From Adiantum capillus-veneris (Eukaryota > Streptophyta > Polypodiopsida > Polypodiales > Pteridaceae): a stretch of 64,000 nt of DNA. Under the pieces are notes generated by a model that searched no databases, had not been told where the DNA came from, and worked only from the letters and a program-made list of their open reading frames with translations. Of this stretch, positions 21,727-33,319 are shown piece by piece. Location of the stretch: positions 4,304,501 through 4,368,500 of the forward strand of contig CM043942.1 of the NCBI GenBank assembly GCA_014529385.2, read 5' to 3'. Every line of letters begins with the position of its first letter. The first letter of the stretch is position 1. A program made the translations under genes and the position numbers.

Positions 21727-22956
21727 TCATTGCTGAACTGGTTTACCCATGCTATTCATGGGGATTGTGTGTTGCACCACAGAAGGTGGAACACCTTTCA
21801 TATCATGATATGTCCAGGAAAATATATCCCTGAATTCCTTGAGATGTTCTTTAAGTACACACTCCTCAGTCTCGGTCAGATCTTGGGCAATGAAAACAGG
21901 TTTAGACTCTTTCCCTTGGTCTGCTAACTCTATTTCCTTAACTATTGTTGGACCGTCATAGACTCCATTGCTCCCATCGATGGGTTTTCTTTGAGCCTTT
22001 GTATACACAATCTTACGTTCCTCTGTGGTATATGATTTGAAACGTTCAGGTGCAGGGTGTAAGTCTGTGGAGTCCTGTTGTTCTGTGGACTGTGATTTCA
22101 CTTCCGATTCCTTTTGTTGTTGAGCTAACTCTCGATTTTGTCGTCTCCTTATAGTATGGCTCAACTTTGGCTTCTCTGTAGCCTCTAGTTGTATGATGTC
22201 AATGGGTTGTGGACTACACCACATAACGCTTTGAAGGTATTCACCCCAGTTATCTACCAACTTCGGATGAGCATCACATGCCCTTATATAATTAAGCCAT
22301 TCTGCGATAGATTTCTTTTCATTTATTCTAGCACGCATTGCTCGATATCGTCGCCTCTTATATCTCTTACTCTTCTTTTTTAATTCTCGATTACGGCCGA
22401 TCTCTAGTGAAGAGTCACTAGATGAATCACTACTTGTGTCTTCTGCTCCCTTGGATAGATTGTCATCTAGGTTACCACTGGGCCTTGAATGGTTTGTCCC
22501 CACATTTGCACTAAGATTTAACTCAGATTCTTCGTCCTCAGAGTCAATTTCAACTGATGATTCTGACCCCAAATCGTGTGGGATATAGTCTTGTGAGGCG
22601 CTACTGGTTCCAATGCCAGTCAAACTTTCATCTTGTAGATCATCAAAAGCTATATGCATTGCTTCTAGCATCTTTAAGGGTAAAAGTGGTGGTATTTCAT
22701 CCCCCTCAGGTGTTACCCAGGTCGTCCCCCTATTTCCCCAAGTGTCTATGGTTGCTTCCAGGTGGACCCAATCCACATTGTCTGATTCAGTCATCCCAGG
22801 TAGTACATTCATATAAGGGGAATCTTCCCCAACATCAGTGTCCGCTTTACACGTGTAACAATAATGCAATGGGGCCGAGTGAACTGTGGTGTCAGATCTA
22901 TGATCAATTATAAACCTGTTTCCTAGAGGATGTGCTCGACCCGTCACAAGATCCAC
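21727..22956 (-). pseudogene. Gypsy E: acidic linker between protease and RT
   Basis: A 409-codon open frame, rich in Asp, Glu and Ser, with a basic patch (ELKKKSKRYKRRRYRAMRAR) about half-way and, at its C end, the pre-RT segment LTETEECVLKEHLKEFRDIF and DMKGVPPSVVQHTIPM. The last piece is the usual lead-in to a gypsy RT. The function of the acidic part is unknown. It opens after a TAG following the protease (NHVYL stop FQDSVIR). The same region survives in relic F at 54121-54951. Confidence 0.75.
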
Positions 22957-22977
22957 TCGAATGACAGAATCTTGGAA

Positions 22978-23889
22978 CTACAAGTAGACATGGTTTTTAG
23001 ACCAATCATGCACCATTTTTGCTTCCCTCATGAAAGGACGTCCTAAGATCATCTCCGATGCCATAGTGTGTTGGGAGGAATCCATAACAATGAAGGTAAT
23101 CCTTATTTTATGTCCAAAGACCTTGATCTTGAGATCTTCTAGCATCCCAATAGGTTTAACGATAGACCCATTGGCCATCTTCACTACTATGGTTGTGGTC
23201 GCAAGGTGAGGTCTTCCCATAGTTTCTCAACAATTTTTAGTCACAATGCTAACCCCAACGCCACCATCAAGGATTCCCTTCACAGTTAATCCCTTAGTAG
23301 TGATTGATATGGTTGCATTGGATTCATCACCCTCAAAGTATTGTCCCAACTTGTTAACAGGTATTTCTATAACAAGGTTCTCATCTAGGTTGGGTTGTGG
23401 ATCTAAGTGTTCCTCCTCTATTGGCATCTCCCCAGCTCCATCTATCTGTGCAAATTGTGGTAGCCCAATCTTTAGTTCTCCATTGAGGAAGGCTCGAAGA
23501 GGTGAGACTAGCTCAAGGTCTTTATATAGTTTGGACATAATGGTGGTTCTAACTTTTGAAGACATGAAATCCATCAATTTGGCAATGTATAACGGCACCT
23601 TTTGGACCTCAGTCCCTTGACGTGGGGAATATGGGATCTCCATTTCTTCGATAGGATCAAGTAGTCCCTCTGTAAACATTCTTTCCATCAAGAAGTGAGT
23701 ACGCCCACTTTCCCATGACTTTAAGTCACTTTCTTCTTGGATGACACTAAGTATGGCTAAGGGTCTATGGACTTGGTGAGGTTGTTGTTGCGTAGGGAAC
23801 ATTGTGTCTGTAATCTGGGTCTGCCTAGGTGCTGGTTCTAGATCCCTTTGGGTATCTTCTACCAAACTCCTTAATTGCTTCTCGCTCAA
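22978..23889 (-). pseudogene. Gypsy E: aspartic protease
   Basis: GLTVKGILDGGVGVSIVTKN carries the active site as Asp-Gly-Gly rather than Asp-Ser/Thr-Gly. The C-terminal ILGRPFMREAKMVHDW is the second conserved strand. One TGA between them (TKNC stop ETMGRPHL) breaks the frame. The DGG form is known from Tat-type plant gypsy proteases and also occurs in element D here, so it is probably a lineage trait rather than damage. It would cleave Gag-Pol in the virus-like particle. Confidence 0.8.
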
Positions 23890-24268
23890 TCTCCTCTGTA
23901 GGGTTTGGATAAGTTCCTATCTTCTTCTTGGATCCTAGCCATTGTGGCTCATGAAGATCTTCCTTGTTCGTTTCTATCTTAGTGGTTGTTTTGGTCTCCA
24001 TGGTTTCACCTGAATCAGAATCCTCTTCAGTGTCGTTCATATATACGGGGTCGTCACCAGTCCCTATTTTTGTCTTTGAACTAGGGTCTGACTTCGCTTC
24101 TTTTTGCGATCTCTTCCTTCGTGTTTTCTTCTTTTTTTGAGATTGGGCAATTGATGCCGTGTCCCTTTCCTCAAGAATATTATTTTGTTTTTGGAGCATC
24201 GATCGTGTGAGTACGTTTACTGGTACCACAGGTGTACTTTGTGATGGCTCCTCAGTAACCTCAATCAA
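23825..24268 (-). pseudogene. Gypsy E: basic/acidic spacer between nucleocapsid and protease
   Basis: An open frame with a Lys/Arg-rich block (SQKKKKTRRKRSQKEAKSD) followed by an acidic block (DTEEDSDSGETMETK). It overlaps the protease frame, implying a frameshift near 23880. A matching piece stands in relic F at about 58920-59462. It is probably part of one long Gag-Pro protein. Confidence 0.55.
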
Positions 24269-24270
24269 GT

Positions 24271-25193
24271 TTAATGGCGTGATCTTCGGTCCATTTGGAT
24301 TATATGGACATTGGCAATCAAATGATCTATGCCACGTCGATTACACATGAGTATTGGCATTATAGACGTGCTCGCTTGATTGGTGTGCATTAGTGTGGAG
24401 TTCTTTTGTAGCCTAATAGGACACTCGGCTACACGATGTGGACCTCCACACTCATAGCATTGAAGAGGTGGTCTCTTAGCAGTGTAATTGATATTTTGGC
24501 CTCTCGCAGCAAGAGCAGCTACTTGATAGACAGGTTTGACTTGTCCCCAATAGTCTTCCATGTAGTATTGAGGACTTTCTTCAAGCATATCCATCCCATA
24601 GGCAATATTAGGATCTATATCTTCCTCACAGCCTTCCAAACAATAAATAGATGACTCACAACCCACTTGATTCACGGAAGTGATTCTCGGATGTGGTGGT
24701 TGCGGTCCTATTACTAGAGGTGGTAAGGGTGTTGTTTGAACAACATTTTGGGCCCTAGGGACCATGTGTTGTGCTGTTTGTTCAAGAGGTGGGGCCGGCA
24801 TCAATGCAGGCACCGAGGTGTGTCTGTCCATGCTAAGGTTGGTCTATTGGCCATCGCGTGCTTAAATACTATGCATTCCTTAGCTTGATGACCATACCTC
24901 CCACAGGCATTGCAGTTCCCATTGAATTTTACTCTAAAAGTAGGGCATTCACTGGTACTATGTGGTCCATAGTATACTGAGCACCATTGTTGCTCCCTTC
25001 TTGGATACATATGATTGTTTTGCGGAGCACGATTGTCTCTAAGACTCTCTTGAATAGCCTTGGTGAGATCTGCTAAAGTCATCTCAGATATCTTTGGCTC
25101 CTTAGCAATAGGCTTTAGGGTCATTGGCTGATGCCCTGATGCTTGCGAGCTAATAGATTTAGGCTCAATAGACACTCTTTCTCCTTGAATCAT
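24271..25193 (-). pseudogene. Gypsy E: nucleocapsid with two zinc knuckles
   Basis: A perfect CCHC box C-NA-C-GRYG-H-QAKE-C, preceded by a partial box (WCSVYYGPHSTSEC), lies in the first frame. A second variant box, C-YE-C-GGP-H-RVAE-C with one residue fewer before the His, lies in the next frame. The two overlap at about 24801-24830, where a frame change is needed. The knuckles would package element RNA. Confidence 0.75.
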
Positions 25194-25197
25194 TAAA

Positions 25198-27293
25198 TTA
25201 TCCTCCAGTTGGATTGGTGGTGACTGCTTCCCAAGTGGTGATACCTCTAATGATTACGCCATTGTAGATATCCTCATGTCGTAATCCCCTAATGAATCTA
25301 CCAAGCAATTGATTATTATTGAAGCGCTCATTTGGATTACAACGAGAATTCAAATGCTTCAGTCGACTAATAAAGTCTCTCACCGACTCTCCTTCCTCTC
25401 GTTGGGCTTTCTGGAGCTGAGAGGCTACACCCCAAAGTACTCCTCTCGTATGTATTCTTTCAAGAACAGTCTCCTAAGAGTAGGGTAAATCGTTTTTTCT
25501 TCCACCCTTAGGGTTCTATACCAATCCCCTGCCTTTCCACTTAAGGTTAGGCTTAAAGCATTACTCTTATGCAGGTCATTGTGTTCTCCTAGAGAATCGC
25601 ATATTTGTTCAAACACTTCGATATGCTTTCTCACATCCCCATCTCCACTAAATTTTTGTGTGAGCTTGGCTATTTGTACTGCCTGACCTCTAGGCTCTCT
25701 ATCATGCGTGTTATGCATATTCTCAGCAATAGATCGACCAATAGCTTGAGAAAATGTTGCCAAGTCACCTAAGTGAGCACGCACCGTGGGTGAAGGCGCT
25801 CCAGAGACTATATGTGGAGTAGGTATTGGCATTGGGCTTGGCGCATAGGAAGCCCTTGGGTTCCACGTTGTGTATGGTGTTGTGCCATGTGGCGGCCCAA
25901 AGTTCATATGTGTGGCCCTAGGCATAACAGACATCGGATGTGACATGCTAACGCTAGCCGGTATGGTCCCATGGAAATAAGAACTTGGGTGTTGTGGTTG
26001 TGGAGCATAGGTTGTTGAAACAATGGGAGGAGTAGGGACTACATGAGTACGAGGACCCATGGATGTATACGATTGGTACACACTTGTAGGTACTGTTGCA
26101 GGCATTGAGCTACCATGTAGTGGTGCTTTACTAACAAATGAAGTCCATGGCGTGTTTCTTGGCATGCCCATCATTGGGGTAGGCATGGTAGTCGTGGTGT
26201 CATCAAGGGAAAGATGAGCTACACTTGGAAAGGTAAAGCTATCACTTGTGGGATCAGATTGCACTGAGACCCCTGGCGAAACAACATATGGGGGATCCAT
26301 CGGACTTACTGAGGGAGTCTCCATTTGCGATAAGGTCGTTTGTTTAGCCTTCCCTGTATCCAAGAATCTCATGAGACCCGTTGAAGGCATATGGATCCCC
26401 TTGTTCAGTCTCTCCAACTCAATGACCCTATGGATGACCTCACAAACTCTTTGTTGTTGATCCTCCACACTAGTAGCACCCATTGTGGATTGTAGGACAT
26501 CTAACCAACCCACATGATAGGTGTGACCTGTGTATAGGTCGGTCAGAGTTTCCGTTTGTAGTTCGTATTCCCAGTTCTCATTTAAGAACGCTCCATCTAG
26601 AATTGAGGTGCTAGGGGTGTCCTTTGAGCTAGATGCAATGTTGCTTTGTAGGGGTTGGCCCTTAGCGGTTGCTAAGTCAGGAGCACTCGATTTCTCTCTT
26701 AGCAAGGATATTAACATAGGGGATTTCTCTTTTAACTCTCTTTGTTGCTCCACCTTGCGTAAGCTCTCGACTTCCTTTTCCCTAGCCGCAATGATATATC
26801 GCTCAACCTCTTGCACTTCGGCAAGGCTTCTACCATCGGGTAATTTGACCTCGGAGGGAAATAACTCTGAAGAGTCAGGAGGTGCAGTGAATGAAGTATT
26901 CACAGGCACATTCTCTAAGGGCATAGGGCCTACGTTGTTCATGAATGGAGAATTTACTTCCGCACCCCCATCATTTATATCATTAGCTCCATGTTCGGAG
27001 CAAGTGGCTCTACTAAAAGTTTCCTTCAAGCGGCTAAGCACGCTCGGCCCAGACTGCAGGCCCATGACATGCATGCCTTGGCTTGAGCTATCGGGATTAG
27101 GCATTGGGAAATCCTCCCTGACGTCGTAGTTAGAGGAAGAGTCACTAGCCGCTATGTTCGGGTCTTGGTTTGTACTCCCTTGGGTCCCCGCGGAGGGCTC
27201 GGAACCTAAAGTAGGTGGATATTGAGAACTCGCGTAAGTCGAAATTCTCTCTAGTTGCTCCGTCTCTAGCACACGACTAGAGCGTAGATGCAT
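25198..27293 (-). pseudogene. Gypsy E: gag (capsid)
   Basis: ATG at 27293 begins a 622-codon frame (MHLRSSRVLETEQL). The first 450 residues are low-complexity, rich in Ser, Pro, Thr and Met. The capsid core is C-terminal: IAKLTQKFSGDGDVRKHIEV, ALSLTLSGKAGDWYRTL and PTLRRLFLKEYIREEY, then a TAG and RDFISRLKHLNSRC, RFIRGLRHEDIYNGV. The A-x-x-W-Y-x-x-L and F-x-x-x-Y/F pattern is the plant retrotransposon Gag fold. A frameshift near 25200 leads to the nucleocapsid. Confidence 0.82.
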
Positions 27294-28026
27294 GTGCCTT
27301 TGGCACCCTTGTAGGCACCCTACACGCGTCGACGAATAACCTCGAAGGTTAACCGCTTACTTTTTTAAGCGTCTGTTTTCACTCGTGTTTTTTACGTTTT
27401 TAATGTTTTTTAATGATCGGTTTTTTGATTAAAGTGTGTGATAGCTCAAAACAAGCGTATCACTCAGAGGGTCACGGTGTGCTTTACAGCACAACGTTCG
27501 GTCACCTGAAGCTCCGTTGGTCCTCAAAAATTCGATTTTTAGCTACGTGTGAAGCTAAAATTCATAATTTTAAAGGGCGATAGATGCCTAAGCCTGAGCA
27601 TGAGCTTGGGCTTGGGTATGGGAGATATTCCCGATCCCGGTCCTACCTTTAAATTTTTTTATTTTTTTTATTTTTTTTAAGGATAAGGTCGCCGCGGCAT
27701 GCGCGAGAGCACACACACACACACACTCTACGTAGCTACTTACAACTAATACACCTACTGTTGCACACTAACACACTTCATTAGCTCTCACAAATCTACT
27801 TCCTACTTACTGTACTTTGCATTAAACAGAACTAACAACCTTAATACTAATTCCTTATGACAGAGAAAAAGCACGATACCTTTGAAAACTTCATTAGCAA
27901 AGAAATACACAGTAGCAACATAAAATCCTTCTTCTCAACACACACACCTTCCTTCCCTACCTTTCCTACAATTGAAATTGCACCACAAAAGAAGCACAGA
28001 GTGCCATTCAAGCTTAGTATATGGCA
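27294..28026 (-). other. Untranslated leader of gypsy E
   Basis: About 730 bp between primer site and gag ATG. It holds an A/T homopolymer-rich patch at 27650-27680 and a short CA repeat at 27711-27727. No open frame is worth calling. Confidence 0.5.
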
Positions 28027-28045
28027 TTCCCCGGCAACGACACCA
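28027..28045 (-). other. Primer-binding site of gypsy E (tRNA-Asp type)
   Basis: The minus strand reads TGGTGTCGTTGCCGGGGAA, which differs at two positions from TGGCGCCGTTGCCGGGGA, the complement of the Asp tRNA 3' end used by many plant Tat/Athila gypsy elements. Confidence 0.82.
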
Positions 28046-28049
28046 AAAA

Positions 28050-28286
28050 TGTGCGCGTATGTCACACGTGTTAATGCAAGGAACTTGCCGATACACTGTG
28101 TGCGAGCCACAAATGGCTCCAAGCACACAACAAGCCTAAACTAGAAAGCTCAAAGATGGCAATGGTGTGTCACTCACTGCTCTACGCTTCCTGTCGTTGA
28201 GGATTCCTCGCCGCGAAGAAGAGGGAGATGCCGTTACGCCGCGCACAACCGCCTCGCCACTGTCGTGCCGCCACAATGCTCGATTG

Positions 28287-28342
<56 letters not shown>

Positions 28343-28606
28343 CATACACACACACAAGGAGAAGAAGAAGAAGAAGATGGAGATGGAGCAAGAGCGCTCT
28401 TCAATTGCACAAATGAGAGAATGAGTGAATTTTAGGTTTAGTTGACTTTTATATGAGCTCGCCCCATTCACATTTGGGCGCCCATGCTTAGCCAACTAAT
28501 CCCTTGAATGTTCCAGTTAGAGTGCGTCTCTCATCAGCGATCACTCTTACTCTTTTCCTATTGGACCGACAAGCCCGGTACCTGACTCTACCAAGTAAAT
28601 AATACA
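28050..28606 (-). repeat. 5' LTR of gypsy E
   Basis: On the plus strand it begins TGTGCGCG, four bases beyond the primer site, and ends AATAATACA. It carries a CT microsatellite (28289-28338). The right part (from about 28280) matches 38727-39092 in order: CT tract, GGAGATGGA.CAAGAGC, TTTTAGGTTTA, GTGCGTCTCTCA, GACCGACAA and the AATAA.ACA end. The right boundary is inferred from that second copy. Confidence 0.7.
28289..28338. repeat. CT microsatellite in gypsy E LTR
   Basis: About 25 CT units, uninterrupted. The related LTR at 38761 carries a CT tract at the same place. Confidence 0.9.
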
Positions 28607-28789
28607 ATGTCTACCGTAGGTGATAGGGTGTCCGTGAGCCGTGAGGGTTAACAGCACCTTGCTTAGAGGTGCTAAAATCACTACCTTCAATGAGCTATCA
28701 GATTCCTTTGGGGTACTCTTACAAATACCATTAATAAAAGAAGAGATCCAATCTACATAGGAGATGACTCTTCATGAAGTACAAACCCC
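28607..28789. other. Short unassigned spacer
   Basis: Flank of gypsy E. Nothing recognised. Confidence 0.3.
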
Positions 28790-29229
28790 TAGCCAAAGCA
28801 TGGATACAAGCCACTAAGTTTATGTAGAGCTTCTTTTCCAAATGTAGCAAAAAGGTCAAACAAATGTATAAGAACATCAAACTTCAATGCAAAAAAGGTT
28901 GGAAGATCTAGAATCCAAGACAGTGGAGCAAGCTCAAGAGGAAATCAGATAGCTCCGATAGGATCTAGCAATTGCAAAAGTTCACTAGCTCAACCATAAA
29001 GGAATCGATTTCAAGAACTGGTAGCTACCTAAGATGGAAGAAAGCTGAAGATAACATCCCTTTACTTCTCCTAGACGATGGGGAATGATCATTGGCTTAG
29101 GAAAATTTAGCCTTTGTTCATGAACATTTTTGCAACACGACCATCAAGCTCCACTACTAAGATAAGAGCCTAGGAGGAAATCTCACGATGTAAAAAGAAG
29201 GCCGTCCCCAACTTCTGAGCACAATAGTT

Positions 29230-30080
29230 GGATTCTCCCCTTTCAATTCAGAGATCAAAGAAGTCGTCAAGTCTATGAAAAGATCCCAAAAAGATGCAAG
29301 AGCGAAGGCTATGACGGACTCCTAGGTGAGTTCTTTCATATCTACATCACCATGCTTCCCAATATTCTTATACTATGGGGAGAGTCTCTTAAGCATCAAG
29401 CTCTACCCGGATTTTTCTAACACAAGTATTGTCAAGCTCATTTACAAAAAGGGACAAAAACTAATCATCAACAATTGGCATCCTATCACCTTGTTCTCAT
29501 GTGCTTACAAGATTTTGGCCAAAGTCATCGCTCTCAGGCTCCAATTCCACCTCCAAAGATGGATCAATTTGGATTGAAAAGGTTTCATCAAGGGCATGTT
29601 TATTTTCAAGGATGCCATCATTGCCTTATGGGAGGGCATAGAATATGTAAAAGGCACTAACCAATATTTTCTCTTTGTAATGGTGGATTTGGACAAGGCC
29701 TACGATAGAATAGACTAGGCCTATGACAAAATAGACTAGGATTTTATCATCTGATCTTTGAAGGACATAGGAATAGGCCAAGGTCTCATCGTGGGTACCA
29801 TAACCATTTTACGAACTGCAAATTCAAAGTTGTGTGTCAATGGTGTGCTAACTGGTTCAATCAATCTCATGAAATCTATTAGGCAAGGAAGCCCACTGGC
29901 GCCCCTCCTTTTTGCCATTTTTACTGAAGGTATAACTTGCCAAGTACAAGATAGGATCCAACAAGGCAAGATCAAGGGGATTAATCTTCCTAAAGACAAT
30001 CAATTTGTTCCTCCAGGTGTTTACTAACAACACTACTGGCTTGATTCATAATGATGACCAGTTTACTGCTAAATTATAGA
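29230..30080 (+). pseudogene. LINE reverse transcriptase
   Basis: Motifs in order: VKLIYKKGQKLIINNWHPIT and SCAYKILAKVIALRLQ (fingers), MVDLDKAYDRID (first catalytic Asp, 29679-29715), SIRQGSPLAPLLFAIF (29876-29922, the QG-x-PLSPLLF motif) and GLIHNDDQFTA, where a LINE normally has F/YADD. A 21-bp tandem duplication just after the AYDRID motif repeats part of it with a stop in each unit. Frame changes and stops make it inactive. Confidence 0.78.
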
Positions 30081-30409
30081 AATGCCTTGACCTTTTTTGC
30101 ACGGCTTTAGGTTCGGTGATCACCCATTTCAAACATGTATATATTCATCCATGTAAATGAGATCAGAGCACATGGGGGCCAAGAAATAGCAAAAAGAGTG
30201 CCTTTTTGCCTATTGGGCATCCCAATGGGTTTTGATATTAGCCAGAAGCAGCGGTGGAATTGGGTTCTTAATAAATTTTAAGTCAATCTTAAATGATGGG
30301 AATGTTTTCTTTCTAACATTCCATGCAATGTTTTAATTATAAATCATTATATTGTGTTGTCCTTGTTTTTTTTATGTCTCATGCTGGTGAACCCCCAAAA
30401 CAACTCTTC

Positions 30410-31195
30410 AACAAGTTCACAAGGTCTGCAGAAACTTCCTCTGGAAGGGAGACCCTTCCAAAAAAGGTATGGCAAAAGTTAGTTGGGAATTATCCCGGAA
30501 TTATGTACCCTCCCTAAGGACAAAGGGGGCTTGGGTACCATTGATATCTCAACAACAACAAATCAACTCATTGAAAACTAGATCATGAGATCTTTCTTTG
30601 CTCCACATAGTGGTTGGGCTTAGCTTGTCCACAAGAATATCAAACATGACTCTCTTACTCAAGCCCCATCATGGAAAAACCTTCCTATTTTAGCCATTTT
30701 TTCTTTTCCTTTTCCCATTAAGTGCAAAGGTTAGAGAATGTAGCAGGCATGGAACAAAAATAAATCCTCCCTTAATTTAGATATTCATGATAAATTTCAC
30801 GGAGATAAAATAAAATAAATTGACTTTGGTGGTCTACGCTTTCTAAGAAGGGCATTTAACTTGGCAAGATTTGTGGGATAACGGAAAAAGTCTATTTTTG
30901 ACCTCTCAATTAATGACACCACCTTTCTCTATCACTTTTTCTTGAAGGTTACATGTACAAGATTGCCCTAGATTTAAGGATTGGCAATCTCTCAATAAAA
31001 TCCCTTGCCTTCAACAACCCACCTCAGTACCTATTCATAGTAAATTGAATAAAACATGGGGGTTGTACAAGGACAATAGACAATGGAACTAGAAATTCTT
31101 GATGATTTGTGCTAAAGCTCTTGGGCTTGGTGATGGGATTTGTGAGTGTTGCAAATTTGCTTCTGAAGACATTTATCACCTGCACAACGATAATA
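30410..31195 (+). pseudogene. LINE ORF2 C-terminal region with zinc-binding motif
   Basis: It carries FLWKGDPSKKGMAKVSWE, GGLGTIDISTTTNQL, IMRSFFAPHSGWA and LVHKNI, the standard tail of plant LINE ORF2. At about 31045-31185 comes TWGLYKDNRQWN and CECCKFASEDIYHL, the Cys-x2-Cys...Glu-Asp-x2-His-Leu zinc-binding domain that follows RT in these elements. It is broken by several stops. Confidence 0.7.
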
Positions 31196-31788
31196 AAAAC
31201 GATTTGCACATTTTTAACCAGCTAATCAACATTAAGTGTTCAAAGTTGTCATGACAACATATTCTTTTAGGGGACTTTGTGGGAATCTGGATTCTGTATC
31301 ACTCTTTGGATGTTGTGCAATATGAATATTTATGGTAGGGAATCAGAATTCCCTACCATTCTTTGGGAGGTTGTGCAAGGTGAATATTTATGGCACATTT
31401 GGATAAAAAGATGCAATAAACCTTTTACCAATTGACAATGAATGTCTCTCTCCTATTACTTTATAGGCCTCTGAAGCTAAAAGCCACCTGCGAAGCCAAT
31501 CGACTGCATCACTTGGAAAGATATGTGGTTGCTGAAGAAAAAAGATATGCAGATGAAATGGTTGACTAGGGTGAAGGATTCCTCAACCAAGTTCAGGAAT
31601 GGGAAAGTGATATCTACCAAGAACACCTCAATAAAGTTGTTGGTGCATATCGAAAGTGTTGGCGCGGACAAGCTCTAGACTACAGTTCTCACACGATGAA
31701 AATGTAACTATCTTTTTGGGCATTATATATTTCCCAACTCCATGGGACCGAGCTGAATATGTAATTTTAGATAATCCATCTAATATTG

Positions 31789-31949
31789 TGGTGTGTGGGT
31801 CTTGTAGGTGTGTCCAACTACCTAGTGTGGGAGGACACTAGTAGGTTCTTGGCATATGGAACCAACTCTCTTCTCCTTATAAAAGAGGCTGCTGACTCAT
31901 TGTGAGGCAAGCTAGTTTGGAGTACATCTCTCAATTCTTGTGCACACTA
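31789..31949 (+). repeat. Left LTR of the short element
   Basis: TGGTGTGTGG...CTACA, TATA box CTTATAAAAG at about 31876-31885. It is followed by TTGGTGGAGGAG, a possible but unassigned primer site. Confidence 0.55.
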
Positions 31950-33169
31950 CATTGGTGGAGGAGACGGGCACTCTCTCACTCACTTATTCACTTGAGTTCT
32001 TGCTCCTTCCACTAGCAGCCATGGGGTTCTTGCTCGACACAGGCTAAAGATTCTTGCTAGTTCTTTTTCTCACTCTTTCTCAAAAGAAGACCCTGCCCAA
32101 GGTTGCAAGAGCAGCCCAGCTTCGCACAGACCATTTGGTTTGCAGACCTTCATCTTCTTGCAGGCCCGTAGTTGCTATCTTTGACCTCACCTCACATTCA
32201 AAGTTGCACGCACCATGCTCTACATAGTCGATTGCCCTCCCTCATGACGTCTTTCAATTACTGATTAGTGGAGGGCTGCAAGAGGAGCGTCACCAACAAG
32301 CTCGAATCTGGATCAAATTAGTAGGCGGCGACAATCACATTTGCTAGCTGATCACCAGTGTCTTGGTGGCAAATCTCTTGAGTTCAAGCACTTTTGTGGC
32401 CTCCGCTCTCTCGCAAGCTAGCCCGATGGAGTTTTGCAGGTCAGAGACCTTAGTTCGAACTCCTCCAACTCCTGGTTTGCTGCAATCATAGCAGTTATCT
32501 TCCTAAATCAAGTTTTCCTAGCAAGCTGAGGATGCCAGCGAAGATACTGCTGAAGGGTGCAATTCAGGGTGTTGTCCAAGCCTCAATTGCATGCCCAACT
32601 TCGTGGCGAGGCTTTGATTACCTCTAGCCCTTTCTCAAAATAAATTTGCAATTGCATGGAGCTTTCTTCTTGTCAGCAAGAGTTGTCGCAGTGGTGTTGC
32701 AGAGGAGCCTTTTGACAACGAAAAAATTTAGAAGCTACAGATCATACCAATTTTTTGTCTCAGTTTTTCACATTTAGTTAGTTCATTTACTTTCCCATCG
32801 TTATTTAGCATTCTCTTTTCTAGCATGTATCTTGGTTGAAGAAGCACTACCACGCTAAACCCATTGCGGGAGAGATGTATGTCACAAAAAGATCGCATCC
32901 TTGTCCTTATGATGCAGCCCCTAGTTGTTCCTTGTCTTGTCCATCACATTAGGATAGCAACCTGATGTTGATGCACAAGCAAGATGTCAATTATGTTGAT
33001 GCTCCTTCTTTTGAGTCGTCAGACCTTCTTGTCCAGCTCGAGTCGTCGTAAGATCACTCCCCCCACATGAGGCGTTGGAGTTGATGCAGTCCCTTCAGTC
33101 ATGTCGCGTCCCTTCCCAATCCGAACTTGTAAAAAGATGTCCATCTTTTTCTCCCTAAGGGGGGAGGTA

Positions 33170-33319
33170 TGGTGTGTGGGTCTTGTAGGTGTGTCCGACT
33201 ACCTAGTGTGAGAGGACACTAGTAGGTTCTTGGCATATGTAACCAACTCTCTTCTCCTTATAAAAGAGGCTGCCGACTCATTGTGAGGCAAGCTAGTTTG
33301 GAGTACATCTCTCAATTCT
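33170..33319 (+). repeat. Right LTR of the short element, truncated
   Basis: It matches the left copy over 150 bp and then diverges at TCTCAATTCT. It carries the same TATA box. Confidence 0.6.

Larger units (their letters stand above)
19190..28606 (-). mobile_element. Ty3/gypsy retrotransposon E, nearly full coding region
   Basis: On the minus strand: LTR (28050-28606), Asp-tRNA primer site, leader, gag with zinc knuckles, protease, an acidic linker, RT-RNase H and integrase, in Ty3/gypsy order. The coding region is broken by only a handful of stops and frameshifts, so it is decayed but well preserved. No 3' LTR was found left of 19190, so the 3' end seems truncated. A degraded relative occupies 54121-60690, and a related LTR piece lies at 38727-39092. 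Confidence 0.88.
28790..31780 (+). mobile_element. Decayed LINE (non-LTR retrotransposon)
   Basis: Plus-strand translation shows, in order and through many stops, a pre-RT segment, RT motifs and a C-terminal zinc-finger region like that of plant LINEs. No endonuclease domain was recognised upstream, so it is probably 5'-truncated, as is usual for LINEs. No poly(A) tail was found at its end near 31780. Limits are approximate. Confidence 0.7.
31789..33319 (+). mobile_element. Short non-coding LTR element (TRIM/LARD-like)
   Basis: Two direct copies of a 150-bp sequence (31789-31938 and 33170-33319, four substitutions seen) enclose 1.23 kb without any substantial open frame. The repeat starts TGGTGTGTGG and contains CTTATAAAAG, a good TATA box for plus-strand transcription. 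A purine tract (AAGGGGGGAGG) lies just before the second copy. The left copy may extend to CTACA at 31949, giving TG...CA ends. Lack of coding sequence means it would depend on another element's proteins. No target duplication could be shown. Confidence 0.62.

Noticed and set aside
25800-27129. Plus-strand open frames of 199 and 70 codons opposite gypsy gag
   Set aside because: They are antisense to the well-supported gag frame of element E, whose repetitive Ser/Thr/Pro codons keep the opposite strand open. No domain seen.
28228-28424. Open frames with Ser-Leu runs at 28167-28424 and on the opposite strand
   Set aside because: Produced by translating the CT microsatellite of an LTR.
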